64,000 bases of DNA from Corynebacterium aquilae DSM 44791 (GCF_001941445.1 NZ_CP009245.1:891992-955991); one strand, 5' to 3'; positions 49,184 to 57,941 are shown, counted from the first letter of the stretch. Numbers and translations are program-made. Notes: generated by a model from the sequence alone, not told the origin.

Positions 49184-50155
49184 ATGTCTCGCACCCCAGC
49201 TCCAGAGCCAAACCCACAAACCACCAAAAATGACCCCGCCACCACACCCAGTCCTAAAAAGAACAAAGCGAAACTAGGCTGGTTCATCCTCGGGCTGATG
49301 GTCCTCGCCCTCCTGCTCGCAGTGGCAGTCGGTCTTTTCCTCAAAGACCTCGGCGACGAATACGTCGAGGGAATGGAAAAGTCGAACAAAAGTCTCGAAC
49401 TGCACAAACACCAACGCGACGCCAACTACGACAGCAGGCTGTACAGTGCCCACTTCCAACAAATGACCCATCACCACTGCCCATGGCTAGGCGATGCTGA
49501 CAATCACCCCCAGCCGTCGACCATGAACTCGGCGCACGCCGAAGTCAGCGCCCTCCTCGAGGGAATCCGCGCCGATATAGCCGAGACAACCGGCACATCA
49601 CTAGAAGACGTCAAGGCCTACCAACCAAAAGCACTGCGCTGCTGGTGCATGGAAGACCTGGATCAAGACACAGTCACAGTCCAGGAAAGCCTTAACGCCC
49701 GCATCCAGGACAAAGCCCACATGTCGCGCACCTTAGAAAAAATCGTTACGCGACTTCATGCAGCCGGATACATTCCCGAAGACCAGCACCCGGCAGGCGA
49801 TAAGGAATACCCCACCGGTAGCTACATCCTCCCCGACACGAAAGAAAAGCCCTTAGATGTCACTCCCGTGTCACCCGGGGTTAATGTGCGTGGATACCAC
49901 CGGATTGATGCCACACGCGTGAAACTAACGACCACCAGCGACCTGCTCCACGTGCGCATCGACAGCGCGTGCGCGCCGGGATCCCCTGAACTCGTTGCAT
50001 CAGGCACTCAGGCGTATGACGACATGGTGCGGGAAAACGGGGCTGATGTCGCGGCCCTGGGGCACGACCTGATATCCGTCCCGGATCCGGAGACTGAATT
50101 CATGCGCTGTGAACAAGGCTACGACCCGCAGTTGTACTTCGATCTTCACAAGTAG
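49184..50155 (+). CDS. Membrane protein with THHHCPW motif, copy 2
   Basis: A 323-residue single-pass membrane protein of unknown function. The N-terminus is Pro/Thr/Lys-rich, with the helix near 31-54 and an outer domain of about 265 residues. Shared with copy 1: HFQQMTHHHCPW near 90, LRCWCMEDLDQDTVTV near 150, PTGSYILPDTKEKPLDV near 208, DSACAPGSPEL near 263 and the C-terminal RCEQGYDPQLYF. Five cysteines in conserved positions suggest disulfides or a metal site together with the triple His. ATG 49184 follows GAGAGGAG. I do not recognise a described family; the tandem pair suggests duplication. Confidence 0.75.
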   Translation: MSRTPAPEPNPQTTKNDPATTPSPKKNKAKLGWFILGLMVLALLLAVAVGLFLKDLGDEYVEGMEKSNKSLELHKHQRDANYDSRLYSAHFQQMTHHHCPWLGDADNHPQPSTMNSAHAEVSALLEGIRADIAETTGTSLEDVKAYQPKALRCWCMEDLDQDTVTVQESLNARIQDKAHMSRTLEKIVTRLHAAGYIPEDQHPAGDKEYPTGSYILPDTKEKPLDVTPVSPGVNVRGYHRIDATRVKLTTTSDLLHVRIDSACAPGSPELVASGTQAYDDMVRENGADVAALGHDLISVPDPETEFMRCEQGYDPQLYFDLHK

Positions 50156-50236
50156 CTTCGCGTCAACGTGTGAGGGGGCAGGCGGGGGCACCAAAACCGC
50201 GCGCGGGGAGTTGTCTTAGGCTAAGCTTTTCGTTTT

Positions 50237-50416
50237 GTGAGTGTGCAGAAGCTTCGTAAGAAAGCCGAAAAGGGCCTGAAGAAAAAGAAGTGCTGCAAAT
50301 CAAAGCCGCGCTGCAAGGGCTGTCCCGTGGTGTTGCACCGACTGTGTAAGCAAAATGCGTTTGAGCTCGACGACAAGGCGCTGAAGAAGGCCATCAAAAA
50401 GGCCCGCCAGTGGTAA
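50237..50416 (+). CDS. Small basic cysteine-rich protein, 59 residues
   Basis: Reads from GTG 50237 to TAA 50416. Composition is extremely basic, with a KKKKCCKSKPRCKGCP cluster of four cysteines near residues 15-28 followed by a leucine-containing linker and a lysine-rich helix ending KKARQW. Proteins of this type occur in other actinobacteria, as I recall, without known function; a nucleic-acid or metal-binding role is a guess. TAAGCT (50222-50227) ends nine bases before the GTG and no ribosome site is seen, so the mRNA is probably leaderless. Confidence 0.65.
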   Translation: MSVQKLRKKAEKGLKKKKCCKSKPRCKGCPVVLHRLCKQNAFELDDKALKKAIKKARQW

Positions 50417-50581
50417 CCACCCGAACGGCAAAACGCTCCATCCCTACCGACACCAAGCAATAGGTGTGCGCGAAGTGGTTGGCGGGTGTCAACTGGTGCT
50501 GGTGGGCGGCGGCAACCAGACGCTAACTGATAGTTTTTGTCTTTTTTCATTCGGGTGAGTGCTCTGGAAGAATGACACGCC

Positions 50582-51913
50582 ATGACCATGCGCCCCCGCA
50601 CACGAACCCTAGCCCTGGCACTGGCCGCCATCACCACCCTGGCAGCACTGCCCGCCCCTGCCGCATCTGCGGAAGAACAGCAGCCCGCCGCCTGGGCGCC
50701 CACCATCGATCCGCCCACCGACTCACTGGCCGCCAACCCGCTGTCCGCCCCGACTCGGGAGCACATCGGCCGCGAAGCGCGCATGGCCACCGATGAGGAC
50801 ATTTCGACCACCTTGGACGACGATAGCGCTGTGGCGGACTGGAAGTTCATGGAGCGCCGCCACTACTACAACGACAAGTTGCTGGTCTCCAGGAAGTACA
50901 CCTCCTTCGAGGATGGGGTGCTGGACATCAAGACTCGCCGCCACTGCGTCAGTGGGGATGAGACACCCAGCGATGGCAACGTCTCTACCGCGCCGTGCCC
51001 GGCAGGAACCACCACCCTGTACACCACCAGCCGCATGCAGACCCCCTTGATTCCCAAGGGCAATATGCGCATCCAAATTCGGGCCAAGAACACCACTCCG
51101 GAATATGTGCCTGGCATCCGGCCTTCGCTGTGGTTGCAGTCCGAAAGCCCGTACTGCCACAACGACCAGTCCTCCCGCTACGGCGAATACGACCTGGTTG
51201 AGTACTTTTCCGCCTACCCGGACAAGCAACACTCCAATACCCACATCGGGTGCGTGAACATCGGGCACCGGCCGGAGATGGTTTCCCGCAATACGGTGTG
51301 GGACAGCCCGATCGTCAACGAGTGGCACACCTGGGGTCTGGAAGTTTTCGATAACCAGATCGTCTACACCCTCGACGGCAAGGTCGTCGTCGGCCCCACC
51401 GACGCCGAAAACTTCAATGTTGTCAGCCCTAAGATTTTCTCCGAGGTCCTCGACCAGCGCTACCGCATCATCCTGGATACCTTCCTCGAACCCCAGGGCA
51501 CGCTGTGGATCGCGGGAGTCAAAGACAACAAGGATTTCCCGGAGCACCACTTCCTCATCGATGAGATCCTCGTCGAGCACGAGGTCGACGATGAGGGAAA
51601 CATCGTCCAGCCGGAGAAACTGACGGATCCTTTCCCGAAGGTCTTCATCCCCGGTGGCAGCCACGATCAGTTGGGTAGCTCCCTGCCGGTTGGCAGCACC
51701 CCGATTCCTGCGATCACCGGTGAAAACGTCGCCAAGTTTGTTGGGATCTTTGCCGGTGTTGCAGCACTGATCGGTGGGGTGTGGGCCCTTATCAACCACT
51801 TTGGGCTGGCTCCACAGGTGGAACTGCCGTTTGATCCGCCCCAGTTGCCGCCGCTGCCGCATGTTGAACTGCCGCCCGAGATCGCAGCACTCATCCCCGC
51901 GCACGAGCGCTAA
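50582..51913 (+). CDS. Exported, C-terminally anchored GH16-like glycoside hydrolase
   Basis: A 443-residue secreted protein. The signal peptide spans 1-30 (LALALAAITTLAALP, cleaved near ASA). The central concanavalin-like region (about 85-325) contains RYGEYDLVEYFS near residue 200, which fits the GH16 catalytic pattern ExDxxE, and WHTWGLEVFDNQIVYTLDG typical of the fold. GH16 enzymes cut beta-glucans or galactans; the substrate here is unknown. A membrane helix near 378-400 and a Pro-rich tail follow, an unusual layout that would hold it at the membrane. ATG 50582 and 50588 are both possible. A terminator follows. Confidence 0.78.
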   Translation: MTMRPRTRTLALALAAITTLAALPAPAASAEEQQPAAWAPTIDPPTDSLAANPLSAPTREHIGREARMATDEDISTTLDDDSAVADWKFMERRHYYNDKLLVSRKYTSFEDGVLDIKTRRHCVSGDETPSDGNVSTAPCPAGTTTLYTTSRMQTPLIPKGNMRIQIRAKNTTPEYVPGIRPSLWLQSESPYCHNDQSSRYGEYDLVEYFSAYPDKQHSNTHIGCVNIGHRPEMVSRNTVWDSPIVNEWHTWGLEVFDNQIVYTLDGKVVVGPTDAENFNVVSPKIFSEVLDQRYRIILDTFLEPQGTLWIAGVKDNKDFPEHHFLIDEILVEHEVDDEGNIVQPEKLTDPFPKVFIPGGSHDQLGSSLPVGSTPIPAITGENVAKFVGIFAGVAALIGGVWALINHFGLAPQVELPFDPPQLPPLPHVELPPEIAALIPAHER

Positions 51914-51935
51914 AACAACAAACGAGAAAACCACG

Positions 51936-51967
51936 GCGCCCGAGGCTTTTTGCCCGGGCGCTTTTTG
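51936..51967 (+). terminator. Intrinsic terminator after the GH16-like gene
   Basis: GCGCCCG (51936-51942) with CGGGCGC (51955-51961), then TTTTTG. Confidence 0.85.
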
Positions 51968-52067
51968 TCGCATAACCCGCCTTTGCCCAGACATCATCGG
52001 CCTTCGTAGTGGGGGAGAAGAACCCCACTGTGGGTGACCGCGGGTGTGTGAAAAGCGACCGGGACAT

Positions 52068-52111
52068 GAAAAGGCCGGTGCCCGCAGAACAACAATCTGC
52101 GGGCACCGGCC
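52068..52111 (-). terminator. Strong terminator after rplY
   Basis: Perfect 16-bp arms at 52073-52088 and 52096-52111 (core GTGCCCGCAGA/TCTGCGGGCAC); on the minus strand they are followed by TTTTCATG. Confidence 0.85.
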
Positions 52112-52162
52112 CCGTTCAGCTACGCGGCTTGAAGGTCAGCCAGGTAGGAAGACGAGTGTTTT

Positions 52163-52807
52163 TTACTCGTCAGCAGCGGAGGTCTCCTCGACCTCAGCGG
52201 CATCGTCTTCGGTGCCGTCGGCGTCTTCGCCTTCTTCGCCCTCTTCCGGAACGTCAGCTTCCTCGGGAACGACAACGTTGATGATGAGCAGCTCGGGATC
52301 GTCAACCAGGGTGACACCCTCAGGCAGCTTAACGTCAGCAGCGGTGATGGTGTCGCCGATCTCCATGCCCTCGACGGAGACAACGATCTCTTCGGGGATG
52401 TTCATGACGTCGGCCTCGACCTTGATGACCTCGGCGTCCTGCATGAGCATTGCGCCAGCGGCGATCTCGCCCTCGTGGATGACCGGGATCTCGACCTCGA
52501 CCTTTTCGCCGCGCTTAATGGCGAGCAGGTCAGCGTGGTCGATGTTGAAGGTCAGCACGTTCTGATCAACGGTCTTGATCATGGCGAGCTGCTTGTCGCC
52601 CTCGACGTCGATCTCGACGACGGCGTTGGTGCCGTGGTTACGGACGATAGCGGTGAACTCCAGGCGGTCAACCAGGATGTGAGCCGGCTCCATGCCGTGG
52701 CCGTAGATGACCACGGGGATCTGGCCTGCGCGGCGGGCGCGGCGGGCAGCGCCCTTGCCGAACTCGTTACGGGCAGCAGCGGAAAGTGCAATAGCCTTGT
52801 TAGACAT
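52163..52807 (-). CDS. rplY: Large-subunit ribosomal protein bL25 (CTC form)
   Basis: A 214-residue bL25 of the two-domain CTC type, which binds 5S rRNA. The N-terminal part (about 1-95) starts SNKAIALSAAARNEFGKGAA, with the basic ARRARRAGQIPVVIYGHG. The C-terminal beta domain includes IPEEIVVSVEGMEIGDTI and ends in an acidic Glu/Asp tail of about 30 residues. ATG 52807 has AAGGAGA eight bases upstream; a longer reading from 52846 is out of family. A hairpin-plus-T-run on the same strand lies about 105 bases upstream and may regulate it. Confidence 0.96.
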   Translation of the reverse strand: MSNKAIALSAAARNEFGKGAARRARRAGQIPVVIYGHGMEPAHILVDRLEFTAIVRNHGTNAVVEIDVEGDKQLAMIKTVDQNVLTFNIDHADLLAIKRGEKVEVEIPVIHEGEIAAGAMLMQDAEVIKVEADVMNIPEEIVVSVEGMEIGDTITAADVKLPEGVTLVDDPELLIINVVVPEEADVPEEGEEGEDADGTEDDAAEVEETSAADE

Positions 52808-52910
52808 AAAAAGTCTCCTTGTGAAAAGACGTGGGGATGGTGTCAACCACCCACTTAGAAAGCGGGGGTTGTCGTGTCATCCGCAGCTCTTCTTCGTGCA
52901 TCAAGGCAAC

Positions 52911-52950
52911 AAAAAGAGCCGCGAGGTGCTCGTCGAGTACTTCGCAGCTC
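52911..52950 (-). terminator. Terminator or attenuator upstream of rplY
   Basis: Bases 52916-52950 are a 35-base near-palindrome (arms GAGCCGCGAGGTGCTCG and CGAGTACTTCGCAGCTC). On the minus strand it is followed by TTTTTGTTG, the form of an intrinsic terminator. It sits between a possible promoter (53082-53111) and rplY. Confidence 0.6.
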
Positions 52951-53081
52951 ACAAATCTGTATCTGGTCAACCCAGTATGAGTGCAAAATCGCGTCGATAA
53001 CGGCCAACAACCAACACAACTTTTCCCAGCGTGTGGGGGTGGAAGTGTGTGAGTCGGTCGGCCCTCGCCGAGACTGGATGT

Positions 53082-53111
53082 ACTTTACTCGAATTGGGGG
53101 CTGACCTGCAA
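53082..53111 (-). promoter_or_regulatory. Possible promoter upstream of rplY
   Basis: On the minus strand TTGCAG (53111-53106), an 18-base spacer and TAAAGT (53087-53082). The rest of 52808-53214 has a CAACCA micro-repeat (53163-53185) and no recognised gene. Confidence 0.35.
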
Positions 53112-53214
53112 ATCCTCCCGCCACATGCCAGTAGCGTGGGAGCCACAGCAAACAAGCTGTCAGCAACCAGCAACCAACAACCAGCACGTGGCAAGGCTTA
53201 GCGTCGGCCTCGGC

Positions 53215-54972
53215 TTAGAGGAACCCTCCATCGCTTGCGTCAGGATCCTCATCGTCGTTGAGCAAGCGTTCGATTTCTTCGGCGAACTCCTCACTGAAGC
53301 TGCCCCCAAACAGGCTGTTGTCGTCGTTGAGCATCTCCTTGGCCTGATCCAACGACAACGGGTCATCCAGGTGCCGATTGGTGACCTCGCCCATCAGCTC
53401 ATCAAGATCGATATCATCCAGACCTACGCCCTGATCCATGCGCTGTTGCACCAGCCCGGCTAATTCCTGGGTGACCAGGCCCATCATCAGCTGCTGGTTG
53501 AAAAACTCTTCCACAGTTGCCGCGCTGGAGCCGTAGAAGAAGGCCGCCAGCTTGGCGCGGGATTGCTCATCCGGGTCGACAAGGAGCTTGTCGATGGACG
53601 ACAGCCGCTGGGCGACATCGCCGATGAGGGTGTCGTGGGGCTGCATCCCCAACATGTCCCAGAACAACAGGCAGGTGGTGGGGTAGAAGTTCAAATTCAC
53701 CGGCACCCCATCGTTGGCGAATAACGGAATGTCCTCCGCCAGGGCCGCCAAGTGGTCGATGAACTCGTCCACCGAAAACGGCGCAACGATGGTGGAATCA
53801 AACAGGGTGCCAATCATTTGGGGCTGCCGATCGGACACGATGTCCTCGGCCTCGGGGCGACCGTGCGCAAGCGCAAAAATAACACCAGCCACGCTCTTGA
53901 TCGACAAGGTGTCCACCACCGGGTGCAACACCTGAAAGAGGCGGTCTTCCTGGGCGCGGGTCATCGGTGGCAGACCAAGAGTCATCATTGCGGTCTCGGC
54001 CAACACCTGCGTTTCGCGCAAGAACACCTCGGCGACCACTTCCTGGTAGGCGTCCGCATCCAGCCGTTCGGGGCCGAAAGGATCAAAGATTTTCACCAAC
54101 TGGCGCCGCAGAAGGAAAGCGTTGAGCTGATTTTCCTTACACGGCCCGCGCAGTTTGAAACGTTTGACCGCGGGATGCATGAAGGTTGCCTTGCCGGGCA
54201 TGTCCTCATCCCAGAAGTACTCCGCCGGATCGGTACTGGGCTGGCGGATCAACAACCCCTGTTGGGCGATGAAGGTGGCTTCCTTGATGGCGATGTCCTG
54301 ATCAGGGTTCGCCACCGGCTCCAGCAAGGACTGGCACAGCGGGGAAGGATCCACCACCAACTCTGGGGTGGACAAAATATCCAACGCCTTGGCGCGCTCG
54401 GCTGGGCGCAACCGTGCGACAATCTGGTCGCCCACATCAGAAAAGGTCTGTAAGACGTCCCACTCGAGCAAAATCTTCTTCGCCTCGTCTCCACCTTCAC
54501 GCATTTTCGCCTCGGGGGCGGCAGAGATCTTGTTGTGGGCGACTTCGATAGTGGAGTAGTACTCGGTGAGCTTGTGGGTCTGCTGGTTGATCTTTGCGCG
54601 CGTTTCCGGCAGTTTCTCCATGAACTTCGCGTCGCAGTTCCGGCAAATCACCCGTTCGCCCTCGAGGTATTTCATCAAGTCCGTGCGCGTCTTGATCAGT
54701 AGTGGCCCCTCGCAGGTCGGGCAGCACACATCACCCAAGATCATGGCGGTGCAGCCCACCGCTGAAATGTTCACGGTGGACGCACCCCAGGGGTGGGACT
54801 TGATTGAGCGCGGATGCTCAATCGCCCAGATGGGTTTGCCGGTATTGCCGTCGAAGCCGTGGAATTCCCAGTACAACACGGAGATGGCTTGGACGACCTT
54901 GGGCACGGACTCCTCACTGACCACACGGAAAAACGCTCCATCGGGGAGTAAGGCCTGGAAGGTGATCGTCAT
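53215..54972 (-). CDS. Large zinc-ribbon protein, copy A of a paralogous pair
   Basis: A 585-residue soluble protein of unknown function. The first 120 residues carry LLPDG, VLYWEF and HPWGAS, then a zinc ribbon C84-P-T-C87 ... C110-R-N-C113. The centre has a helical region and HPAVKRFKLRGPCKENQLNA near 265-285. Next are GLPPMTRAQEDRLFQVLHPV and a DSTIVAPFSVDEFIDHLAAL segment near 395. The C-terminus is acidic and ends in a Gly/Asp-rich tail. All these features recur in the 574-residue protein at 56117. Start ATG 54972 follows GAAAGG. It is the last minus-strand gene of the accessory region, opposite mrr. No nuclease or ATPase motif could be identified. Confidence 0.7.
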   Translation of the reverse strand: MTITFQALLPDGAFFRVVSEESVPKVVQAISVLYWEFHGFDGNTGKPIWAIEHPRSIKSHPWGASTVNISAVGCTAMILGDVCCPTCEGPLLIKTRTDLMKYLEGERVICRNCDAKFMEKLPETRAKINQQTHKLTEYYSTIEVAHNKISAAPEAKMREGGDEAKKILLEWDVLQTFSDVGDQIVARLRPAERAKALDILSTPELVVDPSPLCQSLLEPVANPDQDIAIKEATFIAQQGLLIRQPSTDPAEYFWDEDMPGKATFMHPAVKRFKLRGPCKENQLNAFLLRRQLVKIFDPFGPERLDADAYQEVVAEVFLRETQVLAETAMMTLGLPPMTRAQEDRLFQVLHPVVDTLSIKSVAGVIFALAHGRPEAEDIVSDRQPQMIGTLFDSTIVAPFSVDEFIDHLAALAEDIPLFANDGVPVNLNFYPTTCLLFWDMLGMQPHDTLIGDVAQRLSSIDKLLVDPDEQSRAKLAAFFYGSSAATVEEFFNQQLMMGLVTQELAGLVQQRMDQGVGLDDIDLDELMGEVTNRHLDDPLSLDQAKEMLNDDNSLFGGSFSEEFAEEIERLLNDDEDPDASDGGFL

Positions 54973-55110
54973 GCGAAGCCTTTCAATCGTGTGGGAGGAG
55001 TTTTCCGTCGTCTAGTTTCACAGCATAAATGCCTTCATCCTTTGGCAACGACAAACTACGACTTAGATATGCTCGGGTTCAATGATTCCGAATGATTAGT
55101 GAAGGCGCTG

Positions 55111-56061
55111 ATGATGCAAGCAAACAAGAGCTTCGTCCCAACCACTGATGAGTTTCGTCCATCTGTGCTGCGGGTTCTTAATGACGGCGCCACACGATCT
55201 TTCAAAGAAGTCACCGAGTTAGTTGCCAATCAGGAGGGACTGGATGAAGGGGCTCGAAATCAGGCAATTCCCTCGGGTGGCAAGCGATACGTCAATCGCA
55301 TCGTCTGGGCGTGTTCGGGACTAGCGAAAGCCGGCTTGATCCGTCGTCCCAAGCGGGGCTTCTATGAGATTACGTCTGACGGGCTCACCGTCGATGAACG
55401 GAATTTGAGTTCCTATTCCGAAAACGACATGTTGGAATGGCCACAGTGGCAGGCATACCAAAATGAGGTGGCGAGTAGACGGGCTAAAAGCGCTGATGGG
55501 GAACAAACAGAAAGCGTCGACGAAGACAATTCGGATCCCATAGAACAGCTAGAACACACCGTCGATTCTTACAACGCACGGGTTGAAACCGAATTGCGAC
55601 GGGCGTTGCAGGAAGCTACTCCGGAGTTCTTTGAAAAAGCTGTTGTCGAATTGCTGTGGGCAATGGGCTATGGCGGCGCCCACGGTGAAAAACAGCATGT
55701 GGGGAAAAGCGGTGACGGCGGCATCGATGGCGTCATCCGGCAGGACGCCCTCGGCTTGCAAAACGTCTATATCCAGGCGAAACGCTATGCGGACCACAAC
55801 AATGTTCAACGTCCTGCTATCCAGCAGTTCTACGGCGCTCTGGCATCAAAGGGCGCGGAACGCGGCGTGTTTATTACGACCTCTGGGTTCAGCGACGGGG
55901 CTATTCGGGAAGCAAATAATTACAGAGGCAATATCGTGTTGATCGATGGTATTCGCCTCACTTCACTGATGCTTGCTTACGGAGTGGCCGTGCAAAAGGT
56001 TAAGAGCATTTCGATTTACAAAGTCGACGAAGACTTTTTCGATTCCGACTTCACTGCTTAA
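55111..56061 (+). CDS. mrr: Mrr type IV restriction endonuclease
   Basis: A 316-residue nuclease closely resembling E. coli Mrr, which cuts methylated DNA. The N-terminal winged-helix domain (about 8-95) includes GGKRYVNRIVWACSGLAKAG. A charged linker follows, then the catalytic domain from about 165: FFEKAVVELLWAMGYGG, SGDGGIDGVI with D202/D206, and IQAKRY with Q222 and K224. This is the (Q)xK variant of PD-(D/E)xK. RGVFITTSGFSDGAIREA follows. ATG 55111 has GAAGG five bases upstream; GTG 55099 adds four residues. It is the only plus-strand gene in the 53-63 kb region and is divergent from copy A and convergent with copy B. Confidence 0.94.
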   Translation: MMQANKSFVPTTDEFRPSVLRVLNDGATRSFKEVTELVANQEGLDEGARNQAIPSGGKRYVNRIVWACSGLAKAGLIRRPKRGFYEITSDGLTVDERNLSSYSENDMLEWPQWQAYQNEVASRRAKSADGEQTESVDEDNSDPIEQLEHTVDSYNARVETELRRALQEATPEFFEKAVVELLWAMGYGGAHGEKQHVGKSGDGGIDGVIRQDALGLQNVYIQAKRYADHNNVQRPAIQQFYGALASKGAERGVFITTSGFSDGAIREANNYRGNIVLIDGIRLTSLMLAYGVAVQKVKSISIYKVDEDFFDSDFTA

Positions 56062-56065
56062 GCCC

Positions 56066-56108
56066 AAGAACTGACGCACCGAAGATTCATTCGGTGCGTC
56101 AGTTCTTT
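56066..56108. terminator. Strong bidirectional terminator between mrr and copy B
   Basis: Perfect 18-bp arms at 56066-56083 and 56090-56107 (core CTGACGCACC/GGTGCGTCAG) with A/T-rich ends on both sides. Confidence 0.92.
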
Positions 56109-56116
56109 CGCTCCTT

Positions 56117-57841
56117 TTACATCGGCAGCTTGAAGTCATCGTCGCTCAGGAACTCGTTGACTTCCTCCAACAGGATGTCCGGAATTCCTGCCGGAACGGT
56201 GCTTCCCGGTGCGAGATACAAGCTGCGCGCTTGCTCTAGGGAGATGGGCTCATCGAGCAAGACTTGGGTCATCTCCTGCTCAGTGATGGGGCCGGAGAAG
56301 TCTTGTTCTGAGGCCGAACGGTCTCGGCGGAGACGAATCTTCTCCGACACCAACAAGGGCGCGATGATTCGGCCGAACTGTTCCTTTAAGGTCGGCGCCT
56401 CAGCTTCGTGGAGTAAATACGTCAGGCGCTTGTAGGCGCGTGGGGTGCCTTCGAAGATGAGGTCTTCGATAGTCGACAACCTTTTTTCCACGTCGGCCAC
56501 GGTGGTCCGTTCCGGGGTGAGACCAAGGACTGCCACAAGCAGGGTGGTGACTTGGGGGAAATGTGCCCGATTCACCATGTTTTTGCTGCCCGTGAAGCTG
56601 TCGATGCTGTCGATGGTTGCGGTGAAAAGCTCAATGAACTCATCAACACTGTGTGGAGCGACGATGGTGGAATCACCCGTGGTGCCGATCATCGCGGGAG
56701 TAAAACGGTGCATATCGTGGGTGTCCGCCCGACCATGGCACAGTGCGAAAGCAAAATCCACGATGGATTGCGGCGTCAAGGAGACATCGCTCATTTTCAA
56801 CACCACGTTCAGCCGCATCACATGGCCGGGGCTTAAGGGCGGAAGGCCCACGGATTTCATGGATGCGCTGATGAATTTGAGGCATTCTGCGTCCAGGGCG
56901 CGCCGGAAGACTTTGAGATACTCTTCCTCCGGCAGGGGGTCGTCACTCATCGGGTTGAAGCAATCACCGAGCGCGAAGCGCAGCAACGCCGCGTTGTGTT
57001 GATCCTCATCGCATGGTCCGCGCAGTTTGCTCAACCGCACCGGCGGGTGCGTGAGCGTTGCGCGGGTTGGGTGCTCGTCGTGCCACACGTAATCCTCCGG
57101 GTTGTCACTGGGGTAGTAGACCAGCGCACCAAGCCTGGCGCACGTCACGAAGGCGTCATCGGAGATGTCGTGCAAGACAGTTGCCGGCGCCTGATGGCGT
57201 GACTGGGTGATAGCCGACGGCATCAAGGCAACATCCTGGGTTGTGAGCAGCTCAAACAACCACAACCTGTTGCCGGGAGGCAGCTGGCGTGCGTACTCGT
57301 CGATGGTGTCCTCATATGCGCGGGCGATGTCCCACCGCAGCAGTGCTTGGCGGGCAGCAAAGCTTTCAAGCTCTTCAGGATGATTCGCCTTTTTCAGCTC
57401 CTCGACGTAACGCTCAAGCTCTGAGCGTTGGCAAGCACGACGCAGGGCAAGCTCATCAATGTGCGCGCTGACCTGGTTGACCTGTTCCTCGAAGCCGTCC
57501 CTACAGTGTCGGCACGAGACTGTTTCTCCCTTAAGCAGCAACTCCAGATCCTCGCGGGTAGCTAGGACTAAGCGCCGACCACAGCTCGCACAGGTTTCCC
57601 CGGATTCAAACCGGGCGGTCACCCCGACGGCTGCGATTTCGTGCACTTCACTTCCCCAGGGCCCAAGCACGATGAGGTTCGGGTCCTCAACAAACCAACC
57701 CACCTGCGATTGGGGCGAAACCCCAAAATAGAACTCCCAGTACATCAGGCCAATAGCCTGCACATCCCGTGCGGTTGTCTCGTTGAGTTCTAGGACAAAC
57801 ATCGAGCCGTTGGGCAAAAGTCGTCGATAGATGGTGGACAT
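56117..57841 (-). CDS. Large zinc-ribbon protein, copy B of a paralogous pair
   Basis: A 574-residue soluble protein, clearly related to copy A along its whole length but strongly diverged. The zinc-ribbon cysteines fall on the same residue numbers, C84, C87, C110 and C113, with LLPNG, GLMYWEF and GPWGSE before them. HPPVRLSKLRGPCDEDQHNA lies near 268-288. GLPPLSPGHVMRLN and DSTIVAPHSVDEFIELFTAT follow near 385. A helical stretch with many charged residues lies after the ribbon (about 120-165). No enzyme motif is recognised. Start ATG 57841 has GCAGG upstream. It lies 100 bases behind the 252-residue gene, with a hairpin between. Confidence 0.7.
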   Translation of the reverse strand: MSTIYRRLLPNGSMFVLELNETTARDVQAIGLMYWEFYFGVSPQSQVGWFVEDPNLIVLGPWGSEVHEIAAVGVTARFESGETCASCGRRLVLATREDLELLLKGETVSCRHCRDGFEEQVNQVSAHIDELALRRACQRSELERYVEELKKANHPEELESFAARQALLRWDIARAYEDTIDEYARQLPPGNRLWLFELLTTQDVALMPSAITQSRHQAPATVLHDISDDAFVTCARLGALVYYPSDNPEDYVWHDEHPTRATLTHPPVRLSKLRGPCDEDQHNAALLRFALGDCFNPMSDDPLPEEEYLKVFRRALDAECLKFISASMKSVGLPPLSPGHVMRLNVVLKMSDVSLTPQSIVDFAFALCHGRADTHDMHRFTPAMIGTTGDSTIVAPHSVDEFIELFTATIDSIDSFTGSKNMVNRAHFPQVTTLLVAVLGLTPERTTVADVEKRLSTIEDLIFEGTPRAYKRLTYLLHEAEAPTLKEQFGRIIAPLLVSEKIRLRRDRSASEQDFSGPITEQEMTQVLLDEPISLEQARSLYLAPGSTVPAGIPDILLEEVNEFLSDDDFKLPM

Positions 57842-57908
57842 GGCAAAACCTGCTTTCTATGACAGGGAGAAGGAGTGAAAAGGTTTCGGCGCGGGTGCGC
57901 GCCGGGGT

Positions 57909-57932
57909 GCTGCCACCGAAAGCGGTGGCAGC
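57909..57932. other. Perfect hairpin between two accessory genes
   Basis: GCTGCCACCG (57909-57918) and CGGTGGCAGC (57923-57932) with a four-base loop; no T-run on either strand. Confidence 0.5.
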
Positions 57933-57941
57933 GAAAAGGAA

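Noticed and set aside
52952-53081. tRNA or SRP RNA gene before rplY
   Set aside because: No T-loop, acceptor pairing or SRP core could be recognised; only a terminator-like hairpin is supported.
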